Source of the DNA: Flagellimonas nanhaiensis
GTDB lineage: Bacteria > Bacteroidota > Bacteroidia > Flavobacteriales > Flavobacteriaceae
Direction: 5' to 3'
Length of the DNA stretch: 64,000 bases
NCBI RefSeq assembly: GCF_003382275.1
Contig: NZ_QTJX01000005.1
Span: 1-64,000 of the forward strand
Below are positions 49,468 through 59,294 of this stretch, in pieces; within the stretch, counting starts at the first letter, position 1; every line of letters starts with the position of its first letter. The position numbers and the translations under genes are program-made. The notes below the pieces were generated by a model that searched no databases, was not told the origin of the DNA, and worked only from the letters and a program-made list of their open reading frames with translations.

Positions 49468-51690
49468 TTAGTCCCTCCTTGGCTTTCTGTCGCGATTACC
49501 TCCTCTACGGTCATTGTTTCTGCGATCTCCACCACGATCGTTTCTTGGTGGGCGCTCTTTATAACCTTCAGGTTTTGGCAACAATGCTTTTCTAGAAACC
49601 TTTTCTTTTCTGGTTCTTGGATCAAGGCCGAAGTATTTCACATCAAAAACATCGCCCATGTTCACCACATCCGAAACATTTTCGGTACGTTCCCAGGCCA
49701 ATTCAGAGACGTGCAACAAGACTTCATTTCCTGGAGCTTCATTGTATTCAACAACAGCACCAAAATCAAGCATCTTAATCACTTTTACTTCGTAAACACT
49801 ACCTACTTCAGGTTTGAACATCACAGCATCAATTTTGGCGATAACAGCATCAATACCATCTTGATCGGTACCTAAAATTTCAACAATACCTTCTTCCGTA
49901 TCAGGATCTTCATTGATAACAATAGTGGTATTGGTCTCTTTCTGCAATTCTTGGATTACTTTTCCTCCAGAACCGATAACCGCACCAATGTATTCTCCAG
50001 GAATAATTTTGGTAACGATTTTTGGAGCATAAGACTTAACTTCAGGACGTGGAGTCTCAATAGTATCGGTCAAATGTTTCAGTATGTGCAAACGACCATC
50101 TTTGGCTTGCATCAATGCTTTTACCAAGATTTCGTAGGACAATCCCTTTACTTTAATGTCCATTTGACAGGCTGTGATACCTTCAGAAGTACCAGTAACT
50201 TTAAAGTCCATATCACCCAGGTGATCTTCATCACCCAAGATATCTGAAAGTACGGCATATTTGCCAGTTTCAGTATCGGTAATCAACCCCATGGCTATAC
50301 CTGAAACAGGTTTTTTCAATTGCACCCCGGCATCCATTAGTGCCATTGTACCTGAACACACTGTGGCCATGGAAGATGATCCATTGGACTCCAGTACCTC
50401 AGAAACCACACGCACTGTATATGGACAATCGTCAGGAATCATTCCTTTTAGTGCACGTTGTGCCAAGTTTCCATGTCCAACCTCCCTACGGGATGTTCCA
50501 CGGATTGGTCTTGCTTCACCTGTGGAGAAAGGAGGGAAGTTATAGTGCAAATAGAACGTTTCTTCACCTTCATAAGATGGCATGTCAATAACATTGGCTT
50601 CTCTTGATGTACCTAAAGTAACGGTCGCCAAAGCTTGAGTTTCACCTCTGGTAAAGATGGAAGAACCATGAACTGAGGGTAAATAATCGATTTCACACCA
50701 AATAGGTCTGATTTCATCGGTTTTACGTCCATCTAAACGCAATCCCTCATCTAGGGTAAGGTTACGAACGGCTTCTTTTTCGGCTTTGTAGAAATATTTT
50801 GAGACCAGGCCTCCAATTTCCTCCAATTCCTCTTCTGAAAAAGTAGCTTCAACTTCTTCCTTAATGGCTTGGAATGCCTCGCTTCGCTCATGCTTAGCAG
50901 AACCAGCTTTTGCTATGGCGTATACCTTGTCATAAGTAAGGGCATGAACCTTCTTTTGAAGTTCTTCGTCTTCAACTTCGGGATTGTATTCCCTGGTTTC
51001 TTTTTTTCCGAAGGCTTCGGCCAGTTTAAGCTGAGCTTCACACTGTACCTTAATGGCTTCATGGGCAAATTTGATGGCCTCAACCATTTCCTCTTCAGAA
51101 ATTTCATCCATTTCACCCTCAACCATCATAACAGAATCTGCAGAAGCACCGATAACCATATCAATGTCTGATTCTTTTAGTTGTGCTCTTGTTGGGTTGA
51201 TGATCAATTCACCATTTACACGTCCTACACGTACTTCAGAAATGGCACATTCAAACGGAAAATCTGAAAGTTGAATTGCAGCAGAAGCGGCAAGTCCGGC
51301 CATGGCATCAGGCATAACATCCTCGTCGTGCGACATCAATTGAATCATCACCTGTGTTTCGGCGTGGTAATCTTTTGGAAATAGCGGTCTCAAAACACGA
51401 TCTACCAAACGCATGGTCAATACTTCACCATCACTTGGTCTTGCTTCACGTTTGAAAAAACCTCCGGGATAACGCCCAGCGGCAGCAAATTTTTCGCGAT
51501 AGTCTACTGTGAGTGGTAAAAAATCGACATCGCTTTGCTTGTAATTGGAGACAACTGTACATAACAACATACATTTGCCTGACTGGACAACAACAGAACC
51601 ATGGGCCTGTTTTGCCAATTTTCCGGTTTCGATAGAAATTTCCCTACCGTCACCAAGGTCTATGACCTCTTTAAAAGTTTTTGGAATCAT
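49468..51690 (-). CDS. pnp: Polyribonucleotide nucleotidyltransferase (PNPase)
   Basis: 740 aa phosphorolytic 3'-5' exoribonuclease of RNA decay. First RNase-PH domain (about 1-225, [20 protein letters not shown]), helical linker, second RNase-PH domain (about 320-545, [20 protein letters not shown] and the active-site region [19 protein letters not shown]), KH domain ([17 protein letters not shown]), S1 domain ([20 protein letters not shown]) and an Arg/Gly/Asp-rich tail ([19 protein letters not shown]), which probably adds RNA binding. Follows rpsO on the same strand, the common bacterial order, but 218 bp with a terminator and a palindrome separate them. Confidence 0.96.
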   Translation of the reverse strand: MIPKTFKEVIDLGDGREISIETGKLAKQAHGSVVVQSGKCMLLCTVVSNYKQSDVDFLPLTVDYREKFAAAGRYPGGFFKREARPSDGEVLTMRLVDRVLRPLFPKDYHAETQVMIQLMSHDEDVMPDAMAGLAASAAIQLSDFPFECAISEVRVGRVNGELIINPTRAQLKESDIDMVIGASADSVMMVEGEMDEISEEEMVEAIKFAHEAIKVQCEAQLKLAEAFGKKETREYNPEVEDEELQKKVHALTYDKVYAIAKAGSAKHERSEAFQAIKEEVEATFSEEELEEIGGLVSKYFYKAEKEAVRNLTLDEGLRLDGRKTDEIRPIWCEIDYLPSVHGSSIFTRGETQALATVTLGTSREANVIDMPSYEGEETFYLHYNFPPFSTGEARPIRGTSRREVGHGNLAQRALKGMIPDDCPYTVRVVSEVLESNGSSSMATVCSGTMALMDAGVQLKKPVSGIAMGLITDTETGKYAVLSDILGDEDHLGDMDFKVTGTSEGITACQMDIKVKGLSYEILVKALMQAKDGRLHILKHLTDTIETPRPEVKSYAPKIVTKIIPGEYIGAVIGSGGKVIQELQKETNTTIVINEDPDTEEGIVEILGTDQDGIDAVIAKIDAVMFKPEVGSVYEVKVIKMLDFGAVVEYNEAPGNEVLLHVSELAWERTENVSDVVNMGDVFDVKYFGLDPRTRKEKVSRKALLPKPEGYKERPPRNDRGGDRRNNDRRGGNRDRKPRRD

Positions 51691-51827
51691 AAAAATAGTC
51701 TTACCTGCTAAAAGTGCAGGTCGTTAAACATTTGGTCTACCGCCATCCGGACGGTCGGGTTGTGTTGTTGTTGTGTTGTGCCATGGGCACGGACCAATGA
51801 AAAACTGAATGTAGCTTTTTGTGTTTG

Positions 51828-51845
51828 CCCGATCTTAAGATCGGG
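51828..51845. promoter_or_regulatory. Perfect 18-bp palindrome between rpsO and pnp
   Basis: CCCGATCTTAAGATCGGG is fully self-complementary, 138 bp before the pnp ATG. As RNA it would form a stem only with a very tight loop, so it may instead be a protein-binding site on DNA, or part of a longer leader structure (flanks GCC/GGC extend pairing partly). Confidence 0.5.
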
Positions 51846-51880
51846 GCTTAAGGTTGTTGGAGCTTTTCCAACTAAAACAA

Positions 51881-51902
51881 AGGGGAAGCCAAAGCCTCCC
51901 CT
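51881..51902 (-). terminator. rpsO terminator
   Basis: On the minus strand AGGGGA-GGCTTTGGC-TTCCCCT forms a stem directly after the rpsO stop (51909), followed by TTGTTTT. It would limit read-through into pnp. Confidence 0.65.
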
Positions 51903-51908
51903 CATTTT

Positions 51909-52178
51909 TTATTTTCTTATACCCAACTCTTTAATAAGGGCACGGTATTTTTCAATATCCTTTTTCTTTAGGTAATCCAAAAGACTACGTCTTTTACCTA
52001 CCAGTTTCACCAAAGAACGCTCGGTGTTATAATCCTTATGGTTCTTTTTTAGGTGTGTTGTTAAATGGTTGATACGGTGTGTGAACAATGCAATTTGTCC
52101 TTCCGTAGAACCGGTGTTGCTCTCAGAGCCGCCGTGTTTCTTAAAAATCTCGGCCTTTACTTCTTTGGTTAAATACAT
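51909..52178 (-). CDS. rpsO: 30S ribosomal protein S15
   Basis: 89 aa, all-helical, binds the central domain of 16S rRNA. GSTEGQIALFTHRINHLTTH, LKKNHKDYNTERSLVKLVGK and RRSLLDYLKKKDIEKYRALI are the canonical S15 helices. Full length. Upstream of pnp as in most bacteria. Confidence 0.97.
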   Translation of the reverse strand: MYLTKEVKAEIFKKHGGSESNTGSTEGQIALFTHRINHLTTHLKKNHKDYNTERSLVKLVGKRRSLLDYLKKKDIEKYRALIKELGIRK

Positions 52179-52332
52179 TCCAATATTTATTTAAATGATT
52201 TTTATGTATCTGATTGTCCCTCAATCAGCGTGCAAAGATAAGTCTTTTTTTAGAATGAAAAATTTTAAGAACAAATTAAACCTTTTGCTCTGCTTCAGGT
52301 CTTAGAGACAAACCCATATAAATACAATCATT

Positions 52333-53202
52333 ATGAAAAAGAGTCTCAAACAAATGAAACTAGTGACCCCAATGCTTGCCGCAATGGCATTTTTGACCAT
52401 CGTTTCCTGTAGTAAGGATGAAAGCACTACTGAAGAACTGTCGAGTACAGAAGTAATTTCCGCTGCGGAACTTAAATACAGTGATGAAACTGAAATGATA
52501 TCGGAAGAAGTGACCGCCATTGCCGAAGATGTTTATGCGACCGAAGAAATTGCGCTGACTTCTAAAAATTATGATTCGGATTACCTTCCCGATTGTGTAA
52601 CCATTACTAAAGTAATCACAAACACTACCAAGGATGTTACCATAGATTTTGGGGAAGGATGTGAAATGCCCAATGGGAATGTCCTTGCGGGAATTATCAA
52701 TTTGAACTATGCTTTGGATATGGAGGCTGTATCAAAAACTATTGATCTCACCTTGGAGAACTTCAGCTTTAATGGTGTGTCCGTTGAAGGTTCTGCGGAT
52801 ATTTTGCGTGTTCGCTCCAATGAAAATGGAAACCCCCAAGGAACTTCCAATGCTTCTTTTACCGCCACATGGCCAGAGGGGGATACGGCTTCATTCACCG
52901 GGACCCGCACCCGCGAGTGGATTGAGGGCTATGGAACAGGATTTTGGGGAGATAATGTGTTTTTGATCACTGGTAAAAGGACCTATACTGGTAGGCTGGG
53001 CAATGTTTTTGTGAAGGAAGTAATAACTCCATTAAGAAGGGAACTGTCCTGCAGGTTTATTGTCAGTGGCGTTTTGGAAATCTCCAGAAACGATAATACA
53101 GTAAGTTTGGATTTTGGTGATGGGGACTGTGATGCAACGGGGACATTGACTTATCCTGATGGTTCTGAAGAAGAAATCTTTTTAAGGCGATTTTTGAAAT
53201 AA
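52333..53202 (+). CDS. Hypothetical secreted lipoprotein
   Basis: 289 aa. Lipoprotein signal ends in FLTIVSCSKDESTT (Cys about 27); an inner ATG at 52354 (MKLVTPMLAAM) is an equally good start. The region after the Cys is acidic (about 30-75). The rest is beta-rich with two Cys pairs (LPDCVTITK ... DFGEGCEMP; RRELSCRFIVSG ... GDGDCDATG), suggesting two disulfide-linked repeats of one module: D-F-G-(E/D)-G-(C/D) occurs in both. No family recognised; probably displayed on the surface. Monocistronic, ending at a bidirectional terminator shared with accD. Confidence 0.65.
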   Translation: MKKSLKQMKLVTPMLAAMAFLTIVSCSKDESTTEELSSTEVISAAELKYSDETEMISEEVTAIAEDVYATEEIALTSKNYDSDYLPDCVTITKVITNTTKDVTIDFGEGCEMPNGNVLAGIINLNYALDMEAVSKTIDLTLENFSFNGVSVEGSADILRVRSNENGNPQGTSNASFTATWPEGDTASFTGTRTREWIEGYGTGFWGDNVFLITGKRTYTGRLGNVFVKEVITPLRRELSCRFIVSGVLEISRNDNTVSLDFGDGDCDATGTLTYPDGSEEEIFLRRFLK

Positions 53203-53219
53203 CGATTTGGACGCCTAAA

Positions 53220-53249
53220 AGAAAAGCCTGCATTTGCAGGCTTTTTTTA
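53220..53249. terminator. Bidirectional terminator between the lipoprotein gene and accD
   Basis: AAAGCCTGCA at 53224-53233 and TGCAGGCTTT at 53234-53245 form a near-perfect stem-loop followed by a T-run, with an A-rich flank on the other side. It ends both converging transcripts. Confidence 0.8.
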
Positions 53250-54107
53250 TGATCTTACCGGTTGATTGGTAATCAAATCGATATATAGGTTGATTTTCTT
53301 TTTTAAGTCCCTTCTATGGGAGATGAAATCCAGAAAACCATGTTCTTTAACAAATTCTGCCGTTTGGAAGCCATCAGGCAAATCTTTTCCAGTGGTATCC
53401 TTAACTACCCTTGGACCTGCAAAACCAATTAGAGCGCCGGGCTCTGAAATATTGATATCGCCCAACATGGCATAGGATGCTGTTGTTCCGCCGGTAGTGG
53501 GGTCCGTACATAAAGAAATGTAAGGCACTTTGGCTTCGGCCAATTGGGCCAATTTAGCTGAGGTCTTTGCCAACTGCATTAGCGAAAGTGCAGCTTCCAT
53601 CATTCGAGCTCCTCCGGATTTGGAAATCATCAAAAATGGAATCTTTTTCTTTTTGGCATAGTCAATGGCCCTTGAGATTTTTTCTCCAACAACACTTCCC
53701 ATGGAACCACCTATAAAGCTGAAATCCATACAGGCAATGACCAAATCCTTGCCTTGAGATTTGCCAACTGCAGTTCTAACGGCATCTTTTAGTCCGGTTT
53801 TCTGCTGGGCCGCTTTTAATCTTTCAGAATATTTTTTGGTGTCCACAAACTTCAAAGGATCCTTGGCGTACAATTTTTCATCCAATTCCCTAAACTTATT
53901 GTCATCAAAAAGGATTTCAAAATATTCCTTGCTCCCAATTCTTACGTGGTAATCATCTTCTGGACTTACATAGAAGTTTTTGGCCAGATCCTCTGATTCC
54001 ACAATTTTTCCGGTAGGGGATTTGTACCATAACCCCTTGGGAGTGTCCTTTTTCTCTTCTGTAGCGGTCTGTATTCCCTTTTCCTTTCTTTTAAACCAAG
54101 ACGACAT
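53247..54107 (-). CDS. accD: Acetyl-CoA carboxylase carboxyltransferase beta subunit, zinc ribbon lost
   Basis: 286 aa. With AccA it transfers CO2 from carboxybiotin to acetyl-CoA, the first step of fatty-acid synthesis. The crotonase-like core is intact: [37 protein letters not shown] and [18 protein letters not shown]. The usual N-terminal C-x-x-C...C-x-x-C zinc ribbon is replaced: [17 protein letters not shown] and [15 protein letters not shown] have S-P-T-G and S-P-E-D where the Cys pairs belong, though the flanking sequence is recognisable. I believe this is shared by other Flavobacteriaceae but cannot check. 28 bp separate it from fba above. Confidence 0.93.
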   Translation of the reverse strand: MSSWFKRKEKGIQTATEEKKDTPKGLWYKSPTGKIVESEDLAKNFYVSPEDDYHVRIGSKEYFEILFDDNKFRELDEKLYAKDPLKFVDTKKYSERLKAAQQKTGLKDAVRTAVGKSQGKDLVIACMDFSFIGGSMGSVVGEKISRAIDYAKKKKIPFLMISKSGGARMMEAALSLMQLAKTSAKLAQLAEAKVPYISLCTDPTTGGTTASYAMLGDINISEPGALIGFAGPRVVKDTTGKDLPDGFQTAEFVKEHGFLDFISHRRDLKKKINLYIDLITNQPVRS

Positions 54108-54135
54108 GCAATCAAAATTAAGTTAAACTAAAGAC

Positions 54136-55203
54136 CTACAGTGTATTTATGTTGTTCAAATCCTCAAAGGCTTTTTTCAATCTTTCCACAAAGGTTTTTT
54201 CTCCCTCTCGGAGCCAAACTCGTGGATCATAGAATTTTTTGTTGGGTTGGTCATCTCCTTCAGGATTCCCGATTTGAGCTTTCAGGTATTCTGATTTTTC
54301 ACCCACATAATCTCTTACCCCGGTAAGAAACGCATATTGAAGGTCTGTATCGATGTTCATTTTAATGACCCCATAACCAATGGCCTCTCTTATTTCCTCA
54401 ACAGTAGAGCCTGATCCTCCATGGAAAACAAAATCGATATGATTGTGCCCTACACCATATTTTTCGGTGATGAATTCTTGAGAGTTCTTCAAAATCTTTG
54501 GTGTAAGCTTTACATTTCCCGGTTTGTACACTCCGTGAACATTACCGAAAGCAGCAGCGATAGTAAATCTATGGCTTACTTTGGAAAGCTCCTCATAGGC
54601 ATACGCTACCTCTTCTGGTTGGGTATACAACTTAGAATCATCTACATCTGTATTGTCCACACCATCTTCTTCACCTCCAGTGATTCCAAGTTCAATCTCC
54701 AAGGTCATGCCCATTTTGCTCATTCTTTCCAAATAACCCTTGCAGATTTCAATGTTTTCTTCAATTGGCTCCTCTGAAAGGTCGATCATGTGTGAGCTGA
54801 AAAGTGGCTTTCCTGTAGCTGCAAAATGCTCTTCGCTAGCATCTAAGAGACCATCTATCCATGGTAATAATTTTTTGGCACAGTGGTCGGTATGCAAAAT
54901 TACGGTGGCACCATAAGCTTCAGCTAGTTGATGTACGTGTTTTGCTCCGGCAACCCCTCCCAAAATAGCTGCACGTTGGTTTTCATTGGAAAGTCCTTTT
55001 CCTGCATTGAACTGAGCTCCTCCATTTGAAAACTGTATGATTACAGGGGAGTTTAGGGAGGCTGCAGTTTCCATTACTGAATTAATGGTGTTGGAACCAA
55101 TTACGTTAACGGCTGGTAGTGCGTAACCCTTTTCTTTTGCGTGTTCAAATATAGCTTGAACCTCATCTCCGGTGGCAACGCCAGGCTTAATATTGTGGGA
55201 CAT
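54136..55203 (-). CDS. fbaA: Class II fructose-bisphosphate aldolase
   Basis: 355 aa zinc-dependent aldolase of glycolysis and gluconeogenesis; start at ATG 55203 (MSHNIKPGVATGDEV), since the longer reading from 55236 adds eleven residues unlike FbaA. Metal site: LHTDHCAKKLLPW, EIELGITGGEEDGVDN, FGNVHGVYKPGNVKL and FVFHGGSGS; the last also binds the phosphate. Size is that of the E. coli FbaA subgroup. Transcribed with accD. Confidence 0.95.
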   Translation of the reverse strand: MSHNIKPGVATGDEVQAIFEHAKEKGYALPAVNVIGSNTINSVMETAASLNSPVIIQFSNGGAQFNAGKGLSNENQRAAILGGVAGAKHVHQLAEAYGATVILHTDHCAKKLLPWIDGLLDASEEHFAATGKPLFSSHMIDLSEEPIEENIEICKGYLERMSKMGMTLEIELGITGGEEDGVDNTDVDDSKLYTQPEEVAYAYEELSKVSHRFTIAAAFGNVHGVYKPGNVKLTPKILKNSQEFITEKYGVGHNHIDFVFHGGSGSTVEEIREAIGYGVIKMNIDTDLQYAFLTGVRDYVGEKSEYLKAQIGNPEGDDQPNKKFYDPRVWLREGEKTFVERLKKAFEDLNNINTL

Positions 55204-55255
55204 ACTTAGTTGGTTTCGGATTAAATTAAGCCACAAAAGTAATAAATTATTTACT

Positions 55256-57841
55256 CTAGAAGGGATAATTGATTCCTATATTAAATACCGCATTTCTAAG
55301 ATTGTATCCCTTAAACCATCGATCACTTCCTTCTTCGGCAGGGTTGTAGGTCTTGAACCCTACATCTAACCTAAAAACAAAGTAGGTAAAGTCGTAACGA
55401 AGCCCCAAACCAGTACCTAGGGCAATATCAGCTAACGAGTTAAAACCTGTGAAAATGGCATCTGGATTGTCCTCACTATCAAAAACATTCCAGATGTTCC
55501 CTGCATCTGCAAAAAGTGCACCTTTTACATCTCCAGCAATAGGAAATCTATATTCCAAGTTAAAAGCCAGTTTTAGATTAGCTTCGTTAAAATCGTTGAT
55601 GTTGTCGGTTCTTCCCGGCCCCAATTCATAAGCATTCCATGCTCTATTATCATTAGATCCCCCAGCAAAGTAACTGCGAACAAATGGGATGCTTTCCGAG
55701 TTTCCGTAGGGTACGGCCATGCCCATAAAACTTCGAAAGGCTATAACACTGGAATTTCCAATTTCCCAGTGTCTGATAAAATCAAATTCTGTTTTGAAAT
55801 ATTGTGAAAAAGGAACCCCGAACACCAACAGTTGGTCATCGTCATTTTTATTGTAGGGAACTACAGATTCTAGCAAGGAAAGCAGGTTTCCAGCACTTTC
55901 CAGTTTAATTCTATACTGGAAAAAATCATTGTCATTGATGTCCGTCTTGCTGTTTTTGGAAAGGGTATAATTGGTGGCAAAAATCAGGTTGTTTTCAGTA
56001 AGACGATCTCTTCGTTCCTCAATACTCCTTACAATGGAAAGTGTATCAGAACTTACGGCAATCTGATTGTCCAAAATGGCCTGTGCAAAACTGTTTGCAC
56101 CTTCGGGGATAGATAGGCGCAAAGGATCTACTATACTTTCAGTTTCTTCATAAAAAGAAGCATATTGGGGGTCATCCTGAAATTCATCCGCAATATCGTC
56201 CAAGCTTCTGTAGGTGTTTTGGTAAACGTTATAAAAATTATCGGGATTAACATTTCTAACAAACTCCACATTCAATAGTTCCACATTGTTTTTCACACTT
56301 ATCGTGGGAGACCAGTTATAAGACAGAACGGTGTTAAGTGATATTTTATCAAGACCGATATTTTTTTGAAAATTGGTACCTACCAAGAATCTACTTTGAG
56401 GAAGCATATAATAGGGTATGATCTTCTCTGTGTTCAAGGGGAACCATATCCTCGGAAAGGTTATATTGACATCACCACCAATTTCTGAAGTAAAGGTTTC
56501 ATTGGACAAGGAGGCATCGCTCAAAAGGCCAATAGATGTCCTAGCAGAGACATTTAGGGTCTCGGCGCCACCAAATACATTTCTGGTTATTACAGTGGCA
56601 CTGAGTGCAGTCCCAACTTGTTGAATGTTGGAGTGGGTTACATCCAAATCCAGATTCAAGGAGAACTTAGGTCTTGGCGCCAGATAGATGTTTGAAATCA
56701 GCTGAGCTTGGGTAGTATCGGGAATAAATTCTACGTTGGGGTATTTAAATGTGTTGAGGTTGGTAATTTGACGATAGGTTCTAATCCTGTCCAAATCCCT
56801 ATAAATACTATCTTTTTCAAAGAAAATGGCATCGGTAAGTGCCTTGGGACGATATTTTAATTCGTTGTTGTAGTAAATGGTATAATTCTCATAGTCCACG
56901 GACTTAAGGGAATCTAAACTACCACCAATCAAGTAGTCGGCATAAATGTTTACTTTTTTAAATCGATGTACCCGATATTCACTATCAATGGCAGTAGTGT
57001 CCGCACTTCTTGGTTGTTGAATGTTGAGTTGAACATCCATCAACTGGTCGTTGGCTACTTCCGAGGTATCCCTAAGAATATCGTAGTTAATGGAACTTTC
57101 CTGGAAGTTATAAACTCCTGAATTCCTAAAAAGACTGGTCAAACGCTCTCTTTCCAGATTGAATTTGGCCAAATCGAACTGATCTCCAGCTTTCACGAGT
57201 GATTGCTCTGCAGTTTTGTCGTAAATGGAATCCAATTGAACGGAATTAATGTTTTTTTGTACCGTATCAATCATAAAAGGCTTTTTGAGCGCAACATGAT
57301 ATTCTACTTCGGCTCTCTTCTTTCTTTTACTGTTGACTACTTGAAACGACCCTGAATTATTGAAATAACCTTTACTGCTATAAAAGGCCTCCAGTCGATC
57401 TACACTTTTTTGGGCCAGTGTGGTATCAATTATCGCGGGAGGTTCTCCTATCCTTTTCAGAAATGCACTTGCTCCGCTGACCACAAAAGACTCCTTTAAA
57501 CGTGTCACTTGTTTTTTAGAAAGGAAATTGTTCAATCTTTTTTCCCTTTTTTCTTTTCTGTGCAACCAATTTTGAAAGGAGGAATCAGGGTTTTCCTTGG
57601 CAAGATTGTAAAGGTTCAGGCGAAGCGGATAGCCCAAAACACTACTGTTGGGCTTTTGTACAATTAAATTTTTGATATCGCTGTCGGTGATTTTCTCCTC
57701 ATCGGCATAAATGCTGTTCTTGGTCAACAACAATTCATCATCACCAACTTTTTTTAGGGTGTTGCAACTTGTCATGGCCAACATAAGCAACATTAATCCT
57801 ATTTTTGCCCAATTGCACAATAGACTGAAAGAACCCCTCAT
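55256..57841 (-). CDS. tamL: TamL-like BamA-family outer-membrane lipoprotein
   Basis: 861 aa from the ATG at 57841 (MRGSFSLLCNWAKIGLML), with a lipoprotein signal ending LMLAMTSCNTLKKVGDDEL. POTRA-like repeats fill about 30-420 (VVSGASAFLKRIGEPPAIID ... FYSSKGYFNNSGSFQ), and the C-terminal half is an Omp85 barrel with the conserved segments GGSNDNRAWNAYELGPG (lid-lock region, corresponding to the (V/I)RG(F/Y) area) and final strand NAVFNIGINYPF. A BamA relative that starts as a lipoprotein is the Bacteroidota TamL type, thought to work with TamB in surface assembly. Divergent from an RNA methyltransferase gene (24 bp apart). Confidence 0.82.
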   Translation of the reverse strand: MRGSFSLLCNWAKIGLMLLMLAMTSCNTLKKVGDDELLLTKNSIYADEEKITDSDIKNLIVQKPNSSVLGYPLRLNLYNLAKENPDSSFQNWLHRKEKREKRLNNFLSKKQVTRLKESFVVSGASAFLKRIGEPPAIIDTTLAQKSVDRLEAFYSSKGYFNNSGSFQVVNSKRKKRAEVEYHVALKKPFMIDTVQKNINSVQLDSIYDKTAEQSLVKAGDQFDLAKFNLERERLTSLFRNSGVYNFQESSINYDILRDTSEVANDQLMDVQLNIQQPRSADTTAIDSEYRVHRFKKVNIYADYLIGGSLDSLKSVDYENYTIYYNNELKYRPKALTDAIFFEKDSIYRDLDRIRTYRQITNLNTFKYPNVEFIPDTTQAQLISNIYLAPRPKFSLNLDLDVTHSNIQQVGTALSATVITRNVFGGAETLNVSARTSIGLLSDASLSNETFTSEIGGDVNITFPRIWFPLNTEKIIPYYMLPQSRFLVGTNFQKNIGLDKISLNTVLSYNWSPTISVKNNVELLNVEFVRNVNPDNFYNVYQNTYRSLDDIADEFQDDPQYASFYEETESIVDPLRLSIPEGANSFAQAILDNQIAVSSDTLSIVRSIEERRDRLTENNLIFATNYTLSKNSKTDINDNDFFQYRIKLESAGNLLSLLESVVPYNKNDDDQLLVFGVPFSQYFKTEFDFIRHWEIGNSSVIAFRSFMGMAVPYGNSESIPFVRSYFAGGSNDNRAWNAYELGPGRTDNINDFNEANLKLAFNLEYRFPIAGDVKGALFADAGNIWNVFDSEDNPDAIFTGFNSLADIALGTGLGLRYDFTYFVFRLDVGFKTYNPAEEGSDRWFKGYNLRNAVFNIGINYPF

Positions 57842-57865
57842 AGACGCCAAAAATACACGATTTAG

Positions 57866-58585
57866 ATGGTTACGAAAAACCAAATTAAACTAGTTACAAG
57901 CCTACAGCAAAAAAAGTACCGAACTAAGCATAAGCTGTTTGTTGTTGAGGGAAAAAAGTCGGTTAGGGAGCTTTTGGAGGCAGGGTGCAAAGTTTTTGGG
58001 TTGTTTTCTGATAAACCTCAAGAAGTCCACGATTTTCCCAATGTGGAGGCCGTTTCGGCATCCGACATGAAGCAAATGAGCAGTCAGTCCAGCCCTAGTG
58101 GAATCTTGGGGGTCTTTCATATTCCAGAATCAGAAAAAATTGTAACAAAAGATTGGGTTGTGGCCTTGGACTCTGTTAGAGATCCGGGAAATCTGGGTAC
58201 GATCATACGATTATGTGATTGGTTTGGTATTGAGCACCTTCTTTGTTCTTTGGATACCGTGGATTGCTACAATCCCAAGGTGCTTCAGGCCACTATGGGT
58301 TCTATTGCCAGGGTGAATGTGGTTTACACGGATTTGCAAGAGCACCTCAAAAATTCAGGGGCACCTATTTATGGGGCTTTTATGGATGGGGATGTGGTCT
58401 ACGGTAAAAAATTGCCAGAGGCTGGGATTTTGGTTATGGGAAATGAAGCCAATGGAATTTCCAAAGAAATAGAGGCATTGGTGTCTGAACGAATTGCTAT
58501 ACCTCAATTTGGACCCGAAACTGCTGAAAGTTTAAATGTGGCCACGGCTACGGCCATTCTTCTCAATGAGGTGAGAAGGGATTGA
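57866..58585 (+). CDS. SpoU/TrmH-family RNA 2'-O-methyltransferase
   Basis: 239 aa SAM-dependent enzyme with a trefoil-knot fold. An N-terminal substrate domain (KKYRTKHKLFVVEGKKSVRE, about 15-34) is followed by SpoU motifs 1-3: LDSVRDPGNLGTIIRLCDWF, MGNEANGISKEIE and IPQFGPETAESLNVATATAI. The N-terminal domain places it near RlmB/TsnR-type rRNA methyltransferases; the exact nucleotide target cannot be read from the sequence. Confidence 0.9.
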   Translation: MVTKNQIKLVTSLQQKKYRTKHKLFVVEGKKSVRELLEAGCKVFGLFSDKPQEVHDFPNVEAVSASDMKQMSSQSSPSGILGVFHIPESEKIVTKDWVVALDSVRDPGNLGTIIRLCDWFGIEHLLCSLDTVDCYNPKVLQATMGSIARVNVVYTDLQEHLKNSGAPIYGAFMDGDVVYGKKLPEAGILVMGNEANGISKEIEALVSERIAIPQFGPETAESLNVATATAILLNEVRRD

Positions 58586-58591
58586 CAAATC

Positions 58592-59290
58592 TTACTCGAA
58601 AGTAAGATTGATAAAGAACCCTCTTGTACGCATGGCATCAATGTTTCCTGTCCATGGACTATTGGGGTCATCGTCAGGGACCAATTCATCGGTCAGTGCA
58701 AATACCCCTCTAATGGAAGGAGAAAATTTGAAGTATTCGGTATAAATGTCTATTCCAAAACCAAGTTCGTAACCATAGACATTTTGTTTCATCCTGAATT
58801 CCCCGCTGCTATTGTCGTCCAAGCTATCTTCTTTACTCCCTAGGTTCATGGATGTGTAGACCCCACCAACTACAAAAGGTTTCCAATTGCCAAATCTCTT
58901 GGCGCTGGCCTTGATGAGTAATGGAAATCTAATATAGGTTGATTTTACTTCCCTTATGGCATCAACCTGAGTAGTAAATCCTGGAAAACCTAAGGTTCGG
59001 GCGGTGTAGAGCAATCCTGGCTCAAAACGGGCATCCAAAAATTCGTTGATACGCATTTCACCAATTAGCCCAACATTGAACCCAAAGCTTTTGTCTACCA
59101 AAATGTCCTGTCCAACATCATTTTTATACTCAAACTGAAAATCATATTGGTTAAAACCCAGATAATACCCCCAGTTCAAGAACTTTTTATCTTCATTTTG
59201 GAGATTGAGAATAGGGTCCTTTCTAAATTGGGCCAGGGAACTTGTGCTGGTAAGGAGTGCCAGCATGGTGAACAAAAGAATGTTTTTCAT
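58592..59290 (-). CDS. porT: PorT-family outer-membrane beta-barrel protein
   Basis: 232 aa from the ATG at 59290 (MKNILLFTMLALLTSTSSLA, signal peptide, then QFRKDPILN). An eight-stranded barrel pattern with YLGFNQYDFQFEYKND, FLDARFEPGLLYTARTLGF and the terminal strand FFINLTFE. PorT (SprT) is needed for type IX secretion, and porT next to ubiE/menG is a well-known Bacteroidota arrangement, seen here with a short gap. Confidence 0.8.
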   Translation of the reverse strand: MKNILLFTMLALLTSTSSLAQFRKDPILNLQNEDKKFLNWGYYLGFNQYDFQFEYKNDVGQDILVDKSFGFNVGLIGEMRINEFLDARFEPGLLYTARTLGFPGFTTQVDAIREVKSTYIRFPLLIKASAKRFGNWKPFVVGGVYTSMNLGSKEDSLDDNSSGEFRMKQNVYGYELGFGIDIYTEYFKFSPSIRGVFALTDELVPDDDPNSPWTGNIDAMRTRGFFINLTFE

Positions 59291-59294
59291 CAAA

